From positions 744,001 to 808,000 of the forward strand of contig NZ_JAPKNJ010000001.1 in NCBI RefSeq assembly GCF_026343945.1: DNA of 64,000 nucleotides, written 5' to 3'. The translations under genes were made by a program, and so were the position numbers. Shown in pieces: positions 26,597 to 35,437 of this stretch. Positions within the stretch are counted from its first letter, which is position 1. Each line of letters starts with the position of its first letter. This DNA is from Kaistia algarum. Lineage in GTDB: Bacteria > Pseudomonadota > Alphaproteobacteria > Rhizobiales > Kaistiaceae. A model generated the notes under the pieces. The model saw only the letters and a program-made list of their open reading frames with translations. It searched no databases and had not been told where the DNA came from.

Positions 26597-27715
26597 CTAG
26601 GCCCGGATGCGCGAAAAGGCGGGATAGGCGTCGATGTCGCGATCCATCAGCCGGCGCGCCTCGATCCCGGCAAGGCGATCGCGGTACCAGGCGGCGGTCC
26701 GCGCCACGGCCTCGTCGACATTCCAGGCCGGCATCCAGCCGAGTTCGCGCCGCGCCAGCGAGGAATCGAGCGACAGGAAACCGGCCTCGGCGGGCTTTGC
26801 CGCCGCGCCGCCGGCCAGTTGCCAGGCGGCGCCCGCTCCCCAGGCGGCGACGAAGCGATCGGCAACGGTAGCCGCGGGAACGGCATCCTCGATCGCCGGG
26901 CCGAAATTCCAGCCATGGTTGCCGGAAGCCCCCCTGCCTACGAGATCCTCGGCCAGCAGCAGATAGCCGCAAAGCGGTTCGAGGACGTGCTGCCAGGGCC
27001 GCACCGAGCCAGGGTTGCGCACCTGAAGCGGCGCCCCTCTCGCCAAGGCACGCGCGGCATCCGGCAGCAGGCGGTGCTCGGCCCAGTCGCCGCCACCAAT
27101 GACGTTTCCGGCGCGTGCGGCGGCGATGCGCGCGGCGCCCTCATGACGGAAGAAGGACAGTGCCATGGCTTCAGCGACGATCTCGGCCGCCGCCTTCGAC
27201 GCGCTATAGGGATCCTTGCCGCCGAGCGGATCGCCCTCGCGAAAGGCACGGCCGCTCTCCTCGTTGCGATAGACCTTGTCACTGGTCACCACGATAACGG
27301 CCTTGACCTCCGGAGCGCGACGCGCCGCCTCCAGCAGATGCACCGTGCCCATGATGTTGTCGGCGAATGTGTCGACCGGCGCCTCATAGGATTTGAGCAC
27401 GATCGGCTGCGCGGCAAGATGAAACACGATCTCGGCGCCTGAACGGCGAAGTGCCTCGCTGAGCCCGGCGAGGTCACGCACATCGCCCTCGACGTGAGTG
27501 TGGCCGCCGATCGAAAGGTCCCGGTAGAGCAGCGTTTCGCGGTCGTCACGGCCGAAGCCGGTGCTGCGCGCGCCGGCACGCGACAGAAGATAGGCGAGCC
27601 AGCTCCCCTTGAAGCCCATATGGCCGGTCACGAAGACCGAACGGCCCGACCAGAACGCCGGATCGAGGCTGCGCAAGCGCTGATCCTCCCAGTTCGCCCG
27701 ATGAAGCGCTACCAC
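26597..27715 (-). CDS. rfbG: CDP-glucose 4,6-dehydratase
   Basis: A 372-residue extended SDR that converts CDP-glucose to CDP-4-keto-6-deoxyglucose. The Rossmann motif FVTGHMGFKGSWL (about 28-40), the active-site YSASK, and the family-specific RAGNVIGGGDWAEHRL and DKVYRNEE distinguish RfbG from dTDP-glucose dehydratases. It starts with GTG at 27715, overlapping the DUF4915 gene by 7 bases. RfbF, which makes its substrate, is two genes upstream. Confidence 0.93.
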   Translation of the reverse strand: MVALHRANWEDQRLRSLDPAFWSGRSVFVTGHMGFKGSWLAYLLSRAGARSTGFGRDDRETLLYRDLSIGGHTHVEGDVRDLAGLSEALRRSGAEIVFHLAAQPIVLKSYEAPVDTFADNIMGTVHLLEAARRAPEVKAVIVVTSDKVYRNEESGRAFREGDPLGGKDPYSASKAAAEIVAEAMALSFFRHEGAARIAAARAGNVIGGGDWAEHRLLPDAARALARGAPLQVRNPGSVRPWQHVLEPLCGYLLLAEDLVGRGASGNHGWNFGPAIEDAVPAATVADRFVAAWGAGAAWQLAGGAAAKPAEAGFLSLDSSLARRELGWMPAWNVDEAVARTAAWYRDRLAGIEARRLMDRDIDAYPAFSRIRA

Positions 27716-28887
27716 AGAAAGCGCAGCAGCGGATTGATGCCGTCCTCGCGCCTCGCCACCGGAAAGCGCGGATTCTTGACGCCCGGCAGGATCTGCACAT
27801 CGTAAAGCTGGTAGCCCTCAGGCCAGGTCAGAGACGCCACCGTCTTCCCGGTGTGCCGGTCGATAGCGACCACGCCACAGCGCGACGAGGCGGAATCAAT
27901 TCCCGGCGCATAAGGCTCATATTTCGCGATGACCTTGGAAAGCCCGACGAAGATCAAGTCGCCGGCAAAGGCGAGGCCGCGGGTGAAGCCGGGCAGCGTC
28001 GCGATCGGGACATAGCGCGCCGTGCCGGCGTCGAGGTTCTCGTAATTCTCGACATAGCCGATCGTCCCAAACCCGGAATCGCAGATCCAGAGGCGGCCGC
28101 CGTCGAGCTTGGCCGAATGCGGGCAGGTCAGCCCGCGCAAGATCGGCTCGCGCGTCTCGCCGGCAAAGACGACGCCCTTGCCCTTCGGGCCATAGCCCTC
28201 CTTCCAGGGTTTGGCGCCGGTCACGAGGTCGGAGAAGCCGGTATAGAAGCTCACATCCGGCGTGTCGTTCGGGGCGACCGAATTCAGCTGGAAATAGTTC
28301 TGGTTGAAGGCGGCGGCGCCGAGCCCGTCCAGCGCCTTCGGCCACCAGACCCGTTCGAAGCCGCGATCGAGGTCGACTTTCGCGAGGAAATTATGGCCGG
28401 TGATCGTGGCGTAGAGGTCGCCGCCCATGCGGACCAGATCGTGAATATAGAGCGTGCCGGGAAGATAGCGCGCCTGTCGCGGCAGGAACAGCGTACCCGG
28501 CTGGTCGAGATCCAGGTCATCGGGGGCGATCTCCGCGCCGGCGGCGCTCGGCTCATAGGGCGTCAGCCAGACGAGGATGTTAGGCGTGCGCGTCGACGAG
28601 ACCACCAGTTCGCGCGTCGCCGGATCGAAGGCGAAGCCGGAGGGATGCGGCAGCGGGAAGGCGGATTGCAGTGCCTTCCCGTCCTTGCCGTCGAGCGCCA
28701 ATACGAAGTGCTCATATTCGCGCGTGACGCAGAGCGAATAATCCGCCGCCGCCAGGAGATCGAAGAAGCCGCCCTCATCCTCGAACTGCAGCCATTCCGC
28801 CGGAAGATCGGCGCTCCATTCATTCGGCCCGGTGCCGATATTGGCGGTCTCGCGCGTAAATTGCCGGCTCGGCACAGCCTCGCTCAT
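27709..28887 (-). CDS. DUF4915 (TIGR03032) family protein, probable beta-propeller
   Basis: A 392-residue soluble protein with repeating beta-rich blocks. The C-terminal LPGFTRGLAFAGDLIFVGLS and YDVQILPG stretches match the TIGR03032/DUF4915 family of unknown function, whose members often sit in glycan clusters. The ATG at 28887 follows GAGAAGGG. No signal peptide is present. Its position between rfbF and rfbG, with a 7-base overlap into rfbG, ties it to CDP-sugar synthesis; it may bind or isomerise the sugar, but this is inference. Confidence 0.7.
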   Translation of the reverse strand: MSEAVPSRQFTRETANIGTGPNEWSADLPAEWLQFEDEGGFFDLLAAADYSLCVTREYEHFVLALDGKDGKALQSAFPLPHPSGFAFDPATRELVVSSTRTPNILVWLTPYEPSAAGAEIAPDDLDLDQPGTLFLPRQARYLPGTLYIHDLVRMGGDLYATITGHNFLAKVDLDRGFERVWWPKALDGLGAAAFNQNYFQLNSVAPNDTPDVSFYTGFSDLVTGAKPWKEGYGPKGKGVVFAGETREPILRGLTCPHSAKLDGGRLWICDSGFGTIGYVENYENLDAGTARYVPIATLPGFTRGLAFAGDLIFVGLSKVIAKYEPYAPGIDSASSRCGVVAIDRHTGKTVASLTWPEGYQLYDVQILPGVKNPRFPVARREDGINPLLRFLW

Positions 28888-28924
28888 GGGACCCTTCTCC
28901 CGCCGCATTGCGCGATACACGACA

Positions 28925-29716
28925 TCAGGCCCATGCCTTCCAGGGGGCGTTGCCGCCCTCCCAGAGCCGGTTGACATGCTCGACGTCGCGCGCCGTATCG
29001 ATGCCCTGCCAGAAGCCGCGATGCTGATAGGCGACGAGTTCGCCATCCGCCGCCAGCCTTTCCAGCGGCGCCCGCTCAAGGACGCAATCCTCGTCGGTGG
29101 TGAGATAATCGAACACGCGCGGCTCGAAGACGAAGAAACCGCCGCTGATCCAGGTGTCGCCCGAGACCGGCTTCTCGGTGAACTGCCCGACTCGGCCATC
29201 CGGGCCGATATCGAGCGCTCCGAAGCGCGAGGGCGGGCGGACCGCCGTCACTGTCGCGATCCGGCCATGCGACCGATGAAAGGCGTAGAGCGCCGCCACA
29301 TCCACATCGGCGATGCCGTCGCCATAGGTGAGGAAGAAGGGTGCATCCTGGAGATGCGGCTTCAACCGGGCGACACGGCCGCCCGTCTGAGTCAGCGCGC
29401 CGGTCTCTACCAGATCGACGATCCAGTCCTCCGTATCCGTGCCGGATATCTCTACCGAGCCGGTTCTCAAGTCGATGCGGGCCGAATTGTGCCGCAAGCG
29501 GTAATTGGCGAAATATTCCTTGACGATCTCGCTGCGATAGCCGAGCGCGACGCAGAAATTCGCGACGCCGTAATGGCCGAAGACTTTCATCACATGCCAG
29601 AGGATCGGGTGCGCACCGATCTCGATCATCGGCTTCGGGATCAGGCGTGTCAGGTCCTGCATGCGGGTGCCGAGCCCGCCCGCCAGGATGACCGCCTTCA
29701 ACTCATGGCATTCCAT
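28925..29716 (-). CDS. rfbF: Glucose-1-phosphate cytidylyltransferase
   Basis: A 263-residue nucleotidyltransferase making CDP-glucose from CTP and glucose-1-phosphate. It has the nucleotide-binding AVILAGGLGTRM, PKPMIEIG, the metal-binding TYGDGIADV and the RfbF-typical SGGFFVFEPRVFDYL and LERAPLERLA. A GGGAGG ribosome site lies 9 bases before the ATG. It is 4 bases downstream of the GtrB-like transferase gene. Confidence 0.95.
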   Translation of the reverse strand: MECHELKAVILAGGLGTRMQDLTRLIPKPMIEIGAHPILWHVMKVFGHYGVANFCVALGYRSEIVKEYFANYRLRHNSARIDLRTGSVEISGTDTEDWIVDLVETGALTQTGGRVARLKPHLQDAPFFLTYGDGIADVDVAALYAFHRSHGRIATVTAVRPPSRFGALDIGPDGRVGQFTEKPVSGDTWISGGFFVFEPRVFDYLTTDEDCVLERAPLERLAADGELVAYQHRGFWQGIDTARDVEHVNRLWEGGNAPWKAWA

Positions 29717-29720
29717 GGCG

Positions 29721-30746
29721 CTACGCCTCCCTCGCGCTCAGCCGGTCTTGTTGCCGGCTATCCCTCGCCCCATCTGCGGCGCCCCCCAGGGGCTCCAAAT
29801 TGATGAGTTCGCGCTCGACGAGAACGTCACCCTGGCGAACCTGAAAGTGAATGGCGGAAATATATTCGCCGAGCAGTCCGATCAAAGCGAGCTGGACGCC
29901 CGACAGGAAGAACAGCGCCACGATCAGCGTCGCAATGCCCGGCGGAGCCAGATGCGGCGAGATCAGATTGATGATGAGCTGGACGAAGCCATAAAGCACC
30001 GAGAGGGCAGCGAGTGAAAAGCCGAGAAAGATCGCAAGCCGCATCGGGAAGTTCGTGAACGAGATGATGCCGTTCAGCGCCTGGTCGACAAGGTCATAGG
30101 CCTTGTTCTTGGATATGCCGGCGCGCCGCCCCCGCCACGTATATTCGAAGGCGATCGACTCCTTGGCAAAGCCGACATTGGCGATCATGCCGCGGATATA
30201 CGGGTAATAGTCGCGAAAGCGCAAAAGCGAATCGACGATTTTGCGATCCAGCAGCTGGAACTCCGCGACATTCTCGGGAATGTCGATATTGGAGAAGCGG
30301 TTGACCATGCCGTAGTAGGCGCCGCGCAGGAAGCGCATCACTGCGCCCTCCTCCCGGTTGGCCCGCACGCCGTAGACGCGCAGATACCCCGCCTCCCAGC
30401 GCTCGACGAGGTCGGGAATGAGCTCTGGAGGGTCCTGCAGATCGACCGGCAGCATCGGCACGACCGCCTCGCCGCGCGTATGGCGCATGGCATTGAAAGT
30501 CGAGCGAAAGGGTCCGTAGTTTCGCGCATTTACGACAATGCGAACGCGCGGATCAGCAGCAGTAATCTCGCGCAATATATCGACCGTGCGGTCCTTCGAG
30601 CTGTTGTCCGCGAAGATGTGTTCATAGTCGTATTGTTCGAGCGGCCCGCCGGCGTCGAACAGCTGTCGCACCGCCTCGTAGCACGCCTCGACATTCAGCT
30701 CTTCATTGTAGCAGGGCGAGACGACGCTGATCAGCCGGCGCTTCAT
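29721..30746 (-). CDS. GtrB-like polyprenyl-phosphate glycosyltransferase (GT2)
   Basis: A 341-residue GT2 enzyme of the dolichol-phosphate-mannose synthase/GtrB type, which loads a sugar onto undecaprenyl phosphate at the cytoplasmic face. The catalytic domain has VVSPCYNEELNV, DNSSKD and MLPVDLQDPPELIP. Two C-terminal membrane helices (about 235-260 and 270-295) complete the GtrB pattern. The ATG at 30746 overlaps the GtrA gene stop and is preceded by GAGGGAGG. Its sugar donor is plausibly the CDP sugar made by the same operon. Confidence 0.88.
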   Translation of the reverse strand: MKRRLISVVSPCYNEELNVEACYEAVRQLFDAGGPLEQYDYEHIFADNSSKDRTVDILREITAADPRVRIVVNARNYGPFRSTFNAMRHTRGEAVVPMLPVDLQDPPELIPDLVERWEAGYLRVYGVRANREEGAVMRFLRGAYYGMVNRFSNIDIPENVAEFQLLDRKIVDSLLRFRDYYPYIRGMIANVGFAKESIAFEYTWRGRRAGISKNKAYDLVDQALNGIISFTNFPMRLAIFLGFSLAALSVLYGFVQLIINLISPHLAPPGIATLIVALFFLSGVQLALIGLLGEYISAIHFQVRQGDVLVERELINLEPLGGAADGARDSRQQDRLSAREA

Positions 30747-31144
30747 GAGCCCTCCCTCTGCCTGAAGACGATGAACTTGAACACGAGATAGGAGATAATC
30801 GCAAATGGCAGCACGAGAAGGCCCTGCGCCAGGGCTGGGCGCACTCCCGCCGCGACCAGTTCGCGAAGCGCGAGCGCATTGACGACGTAGAGTGCGGCAT
30901 AGGAGGCGAAGAAGTGCACGATGCGGTTCGGCGATGAATGGCGGAACACCAGGCGACCGGTCGTGACATAGTTGAAGCAGGCGCCAATCGACGTGGAGAC
31001 GGCGAGCGCCAGTTCCGGCCTCAGGCCGACGGCGATCCAGAACAGATAGACCAGATAGCCGAAGATCGTATTGAGGATGCCGACGCCGATGAACCGGGCC
31101 GGCCGGTGTTGAATCAATCGGATTGCGAGGGCCTTCATCGTCAT
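30743..31144 (-). CDS. GtrA-like flippase family protein
   Basis: A 133-residue protein with four predicted membrane helices and the FIGVGILNTIFGYLVYL, FNYVTTGRLVF and KFIVF motifs of the GtrA/DPMS-flippase family. The start at 31144 overlaps the epimerase stop (ATGA); an ATG at 31138 is also possible. GtrA proteins are thought to flip undecaprenyl-phosphate sugars made by GtrB. The third Gtr component, a periplasmic GT-C transferase, is not in this operon. Confidence 0.85.
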   Translation of the reverse strand: MTMKALAIRLIQHRPARFIGVGILNTIFGYLVYLFWIAVGLRPELALAVSTSIGACFNYVTTGRLVFRHSSPNRIVHFFASYAALYVVNALALRELVAAGVRPALAQGLLVLPFAIISYLVFKFIVFRQREGS

Positions 31145-32079
31145 CCTGCCTTGGCTTCGTCGTAGATCCAGAGATTGTCGAGATACCACCGAACAGTCTC
31201 GGCAAGGCCCTCGCGGAGCGGAATTTCAGGCTCCCAGTTGAGATCGCGCCGCAACCGCGAGATATCGGCCTCGAGATGCATGACCTGATCCGGCCGATAG
31301 GCCACCTCGCCGATCCCGAGTGGCAAGTCCGGATCGACGGCATCGCGGATGAACTCGGCGGTGCTGCGCAGCGGCGGCGCACTTCCCGAACCCAGATTAT
31401 AGATGCCCCGCGCTGCCGGCATCTCGATCGCACGGCGCAGTGCCCGCGCCGCGTCGCGGACATGCAAGAAGTCCCATCGCTGCTCCGCGGCCGTCATAGG
31501 AGGACGTTTTCCCGCCGCCAGATCACGGATCAACGAGGGAATCAGCCAGTGTGGATTGTCGCGCGGCCCATAGGTCGAGAAAACGCGCAACCAGACGAAC
31601 CGCATCCCTCGCCTCTCGGCGGAACTGGCGAGAAGCCGACCCGCGGCAAGCTTCGCTTCGCCATAAGCGGTGGTCGGCGCTGTCGGGGCATCCGGCGTGA
31701 TCGCGCCCTCGCGTGGGCCGTATTCTGCCTGGGAGCCGAGGCCGAGGAAGATTGTCGCCCCGGCGCGATGTGCGATCTCCATAAGATCGGTCGACAGCGA
31801 AATATTGTCGGCTTGCGAGGCGCTGTTGCGATCGCGGCCCGCAACCCCGCTCCAGGCGAGATGGGCAACGGCATCCGGCGCGAAGTCGCCCAGCGCCTGC
31901 GACCAGCCGGAGGGGGAACCGAGATCGCCGGCCAGGATGACCGCCCGATCCCGCCATGGATCGAGACGCCAGGCTCTCGGATCTCGCACCAGAACGGCAA
32001 CCTCATGCCCGCCATCCAGCAACGCCTCGCCGAGATGCGAGCCGATGAAGCCGGAACCGCCGGTGAGCAGGATTTTCAA
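31141..32079 (-). CDS. NAD-dependent epimerase/dehydratase/reductase (extended SDR)
   Basis: A 312-residue sugar-nucleotide SDR with the Rossmann motif ILLTGGSGFIGSHL at the N-terminus and the catalytic YGEAK. FSTYGPRDNPHWLIP and the DFLHVRDAARAL stretch are those of RfbB/GalE/RmlD-like enzymes. The TTG at 32079, after GGGGAA, is the only start that begins just before the Rossmann fold. As first gene of the nine-gene operon it most likely reduces or epimerises the keto sugar made by RfbG and the transketolase pair. Confidence 0.85.
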   Translation of the reverse strand: MKILLTGGSGFIGSHLGEALLDGGHEVAVLVRDPRAWRLDPWRDRAVILAGDLGSPSGWSQALGDFAPDAVAHLAWSGVAGRDRNSASQADNISLSTDLMEIAHRAGATIFLGLGSQAEYGPREGAITPDAPTAPTTAYGEAKLAAGRLLASSAERRGMRFVWLRVFSTYGPRDNPHWLIPSLIRDLAAGKRPPMTAAEQRWDFLHVRDAARALRRAIEMPAARGIYNLGSGSAPPLRSTAEFIRDAVDPDLPLGIGEVAYRPDQVMHLEADISRLRRDLNWEPEIPLREGLAETVRWYLDNLWIYDEAKAG

Positions 32080-32374
32080 GGATTGTTCCCCGTGGTGGAT
32101 GAGGGTGCGGAAAGCCCAAATGCGATGCTCGCGCCAAGCGTCGCCAGATTGCCCACCGCTCGCCGCCTGGCAACCCCCCTCACTGCCTGCATTGTCCGCT
32201 CGTGAGACGAAGTCGATGGCGTGCGACCACCACGACGTTCGGGAAGCTCGAAAATCGAGCGATTGCAACCAAAAAACAACCTTAGATTGTTACGGGCAGA
32301 TGCTCCAACTACAGGCCAGTAGTGAGAAACGTCCAACGAACCAATAGTGCGCGTTCTGTAAGATCAGGGCGCCA

Positions 32375-33529
32375 ATGGTTAATCCGACTGCCGACGCCCA
32401 TCCGTCAACGGCGCAGCCTTACCAAGGTTCGCGCTCGTTCGGCCTCGACATCATGCGAGCCGTCGCCATCCTCTCCGTGGTCTATCTCCACGGCTATTAC
32501 TTCTTTCCGTCCGACGTCTATTTCGCCTTCGCGATCGATGGCGTCTCGGTGTTTTTCGTTCTCAGTGGCTATCTCATCGGCCGGATCGTGATCGACGTCT
32601 TCGTCGAACAGAGCGCCAATTGGAGCGTTCTTCGTCGGTTCTGGATCCGACGCTGGCTCCGCACGCTGCCCAATTACTATCTCGTGTTGGTGTTTCTGCT
32701 CTTGCTGAGCGTCCTATCCGGGAAGGCCTTTCCGCCGGAAGCGCCGCTCTATTTCCTGTTCTCACAGAATCTATTCCAGATCCACCCCGCGTTCTTCCCT
32801 GAGGCGTGGTCGCTAAGCCTGGAGGAATGGTTCTATCTTGTGTTTCCGCTTGCCGCATTCCTGCTGCTTCGCCACTTGCGGCCCGACCTTCGCCGCCGAT
32901 ATTTTCTGTTCATGATATGTGTGGCGATTCTCGGCTTCACGGCCGTCCGAACCCTTGTCGCCGCCTCCAACGACATCGGCAGCTTCCAGCAATGGGACGA
33001 ACTGCTGCGCAAGCGGGTGCTGACCTACAGCGACGCGATCGCGATCGGCGTGTTCGCGGTCTATGGGCAGCGGTACGCGCCGTTCCTGTGGCGCCTGGCA
33101 CCACGCCGCATGCTCGCAGCCGGGCTGGCAATCCTGGTGATCGACCGCGTTCTGTTCATGCAGGGCGGCTTCTACGTCAAATATCTGTCCCTGTCCGTCG
33201 TTCCCCTCGCTACCGCTCTCCTGCTTCCGCTTCTTTCCTCGCTTCGCGGCAATTCCTCGATCGGAGCGAGGGTCATCTATTTCTTCAGCCGAATCTCCTA
33301 TTCCATGTATCTTGTTCATTTCTCGCTCGTGATGCTGACCCTGCTTCCCTCCCTTCCATTTGCCGCAGGGCGCGGACCTTACGTCGCCTATCTTTGCTAC
33401 TGGCTGCTCACCATAGGCATTGCGACGTTGCTGAATCGCTATTGGGAAATACCGTTCATGAACCTTCGCGACCGCGTCTTCACCGCGAACCGGCAGAAGT
33501 CGGCCACAGCCAGCGACGTTACGCATTGA
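32375..33529 (+). CDS. Acyltransferase-3 family membrane protein
   Basis: A 384-residue integral membrane O-acyltransferase with about ten helices. FGLDIMRAVAILSVVYLHG, GVSVFFVLSGYLIG and the WSLSLEEWFYLVFP motif are diagnostic. It lacks the SGNH tail seen in the other acyltransferase of this window. It is divergent from the nine-gene glycan operon, separated by 295 bases, and probably modifies the same surface glycan. The intergenic stretch contains an A-rich patch near 32260-32290 but no promoter I can defend. Confidence 0.88.
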   Translation: MVNPTADAHPSTAQPYQGSRSFGLDIMRAVAILSVVYLHGYYFFPSDVYFAFAIDGVSVFFVLSGYLIGRIVIDVFVEQSANWSVLRRFWIRRWLRTLPNYYLVLVFLLLLSVLSGKAFPPEAPLYFLFSQNLFQIHPAFFPEAWSLSLEEWFYLVFPLAAFLLLRHLRPDLRRRYFLFMICVAILGFTAVRTLVAASNDIGSFQQWDELLRKRVLTYSDAIAIGVFAVYGQRYAPFLWRLAPRRMLAAGLAILVIDRVLFMQGGFYVKYLSLSVVPLATALLLPLLSSLRGNSSIGARVIYFFSRISYSMYLVHFSLVMLTLLPSLPFAAGRGPYVAYLCYWLLTIGIATLLNRYWEIPFMNLRDRVFTANRQKSATASDVTH

Positions 33530-33632
33530 CGCAGGTCTGATCGATTGCAGAGGCACGAAGCCCGAAGCTGTGGCATCGAAGGCTAGACCGCGGGTCCGTC
33601 CGCCACCCGGCCCTGCCGGAGAGCGGGATGGA

Positions 33633-34445
33633 TCAAGCCAACAGCGGATAGCCGAGCTCCTCCGCCGTCCGTTTCATCTGCGCGCACCGCGCATAATCGG
33701 CCAAATCCAGCCGGCTGAAGCCGGAGATGAAGAGCGTGTCGCGGATGGGCGCGAGAGCCGGATCGGCCATGGCCCGCTCAATCGCGCGGCGAAGGTTTTC
33801 GAGATCGGATCGGCTTGTCAAACCCGAGGTGATGAGTGGCAGGCCCGGCGCGGCTTCGGTCCAGCCGATCGTGCAGAGACCATCCAACTCTGCCGGTTCG
33901 AACCGTTCGACAAGGGCGAACGTAACGCAATCGATCGCCGCGAGATCGGCGGCTCCGGAGCGGACGAGTTCAAGCGAGCGGCGATGGGCGCCGCTTTCGA
34001 TGGCGGAGCCGAAGAAGCGGCCGCGCTCAGCCAGGGGGGCCACCAGCGCGCGCAGCGAATTATAGCCCGATTGCGAATCGGTGCTGTTGAAGGCAGCGAC
34101 GCGGCCGCGGAAGTCGGTCAGCGCGCGGCCGGCATCGGCGTCCCGAACCACGATCCGGCTGCGGTAGTGGAAGCCATCGCAGCCTTCGGTAGAGAGCTGG
34201 AACGCGCCGACCACTTTCACGTCACGGCAAAGCCCCTCGACGAGCGGATAGCCGCAGGTCTGGCTCAGGAGCACATCGGGCCGACGCCAGTGCTCGCCGA
34301 GGTCCTCGGGCCAGTCCAGATGATCCGGAGCCTCTAGCCCCGTCCGGCGCAGATGGTCGGCAAAGCCTTCCCAGAGCCGTTCAACCGATCGGCGGTTGAC
34401 GCCGTACATCGGCAGAGAAACGATCCTCGGCGACGTCGCTTTCAT
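33633..34445 (-). CDS. PhnD-like phosphate/phosphonate-binding family protein without signal peptide
   Basis: A 270-residue protein of the PhnD/PBP2 fold. It has the VLLSQTCGYPLVEGL, FNSTDSQSGYNSLRALVAP and GAADLAAIDCVTFAL segments seen in PhnD-like binding proteins. Unlike transporter subunits it begins MKATSPRIVSLPMYG with no signal peptide or lipobox, so it appears cytoplasmic. No ABC ATPase or permease is adjacent. Its start overlaps the desaturase stop by 4 bases (ATGA). It may be a cytoplasmic ligand-binding or enzyme-like derivative; function unknown. Confidence 0.75.
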   Translation of the reverse strand: MKATSPRIVSLPMYGVNRRSVERLWEGFADHLRRTGLEAPDHLDWPEDLGEHWRRPDVLLSQTCGYPLVEGLCRDVKVVGAFQLSTEGCDGFHYRSRIVVRDADAGRALTDFRGRVAAFNSTDSQSGYNSLRALVAPLAERGRFFGSAIESGAHRRSLELVRSGAADLAAIDCVTFALVERFEPAELDGLCTIGWTEAAPGLPLITSGLTSRSDLENLRRAIERAMADPALAPIRDTLFISGFSRLDLADYARCAQMKRTAEELGYPLLA

Positions 34446-35437
34446 GACCCATTGTCGGACAGGGCCGCGCCGTCGGCAAGCGGCGCGCGCCCGAACGGAT
34501 GGGCTACCGCGTCATGCGGCCGGAAGAGATAGCGCCTGGCCACGTCGAAATACGAAGCATAGACGAGGCCGCCATTTTCCCGGATCAGCCGTTCCCGGTT
34601 CTGGCGATACCATTCCGGGATCGCATACCAGGGCAGGGTCGGCAGGGAATGATGCACGACATGCAGGTTGTTGAAGAGGAAGAGCGGCCCGAGCAGGCGC
34701 GCATTCTCGACGATCGCCGTGCGCTCGATGACGGACGCCTCGGCGCGGTGCTCCGCGAAGGAGCGGATCAGCAGGATCGAGGTACCAGGATAGACGATGG
34801 CGAAGACGTAGAAGGCGAGATCCATCCGCGCGACGAAGACGAGCCACAGAACCACCGGAACGAGATGGACGATGTGCGCGAGCCAGATGCGCCGCGCCGG
34901 CCCTTCGCCGCGCCACAGGGCGCCGGCCTCGGTGCACCAGAAGCAGGCGACGTTCCAGGCCGGGCCAAGAATCATCCGGCCGAGCAGCGTCGATTGCGCC
35001 AGGATCAGTGTATGGCCGATCGGACCGAGTCGTTGCCAGGCCGCTTCCGTCCAATAGCGCGATTCCGGGTCGTCGAGCGGGTCGGTGAGGCGCTCGTCGC
35101 GATGATGGATGAGATGGGAGATGCGATAGCTCTCGAAGGGCAGCCAGAGCGACAGCGGCGGCGTCGCGAGCAGGCAGTTCAACCGGCGCGAGAATGTCGG
35201 ATGGCCATGCAGCATTTCATGCTGGAGCGAGGAATGCAGCGCGAGCAGAACGGCACCGACAAGCGAGACTATCCACCAGGGCAGCGCGGCGTGAAAATAG
35301 GTGAGCGCCAGCCATGCCGAATAGGCACCCCCGACCAGCGCCAGCGTCGGCCATTCCACCGCAGCAGATTTCCGGGTGGCAAGCACAGTTCTGGCGTTGC
35401 GGCGAGCTATCGCTCCGCCGGCTAGAAGGTCCGACAT
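34442..35437 (-). CDS. Membrane fatty acid desaturase family protein
   Basis: A 331-residue di-iron membrane desaturase or hydroxylase. All three His boxes are visible: HEMLH (about 75-79), HLIHH (about 107-111) and HVVHH (about 258-262), with four hydrophobic segments. It is the first gene of a coupled pair with the PhnD-like protein. The substrate could be an acyl lipid or another hydrophobic compound such as a carotenoid or amine. Confidence 0.85.
   Translation of the reverse strand: MSDLLAGGAIARRNARTVLATRKSAAVEWPTLALVGGAYSAWLALTYFHAALPWWIVSLVGAVLLALHSSLQHEMLHGHPTFSRRLNCLLATPPLSLWLPFESYRISHLIHHRDERLTDPLDDPESRYWTEAAWQRLGPIGHTLILAQSTLLGRMILGPAWNVACFWCTEAGALWRGEGPARRIWLAHIVHLVPVVLWLVFVARMDLAFYVFAIVYPGTSILLIRSFAEHRAEASVIERTAIVENARLLGPLFLFNNLHVVHHSLPTLPWYAIPEWYRQNRERLIRENGGLVYASYFDVARRYLFRPHDAVAHPFGRAPLADGAALSDNGS

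Noticed and set aside
34442..35437. Desaturase as AlkB-type alkane hydroxylase
   Set aside because: Length and His-box spacing fit a short fatty-acid-desaturase-like protein, and no rubredoxin gene is nearby.
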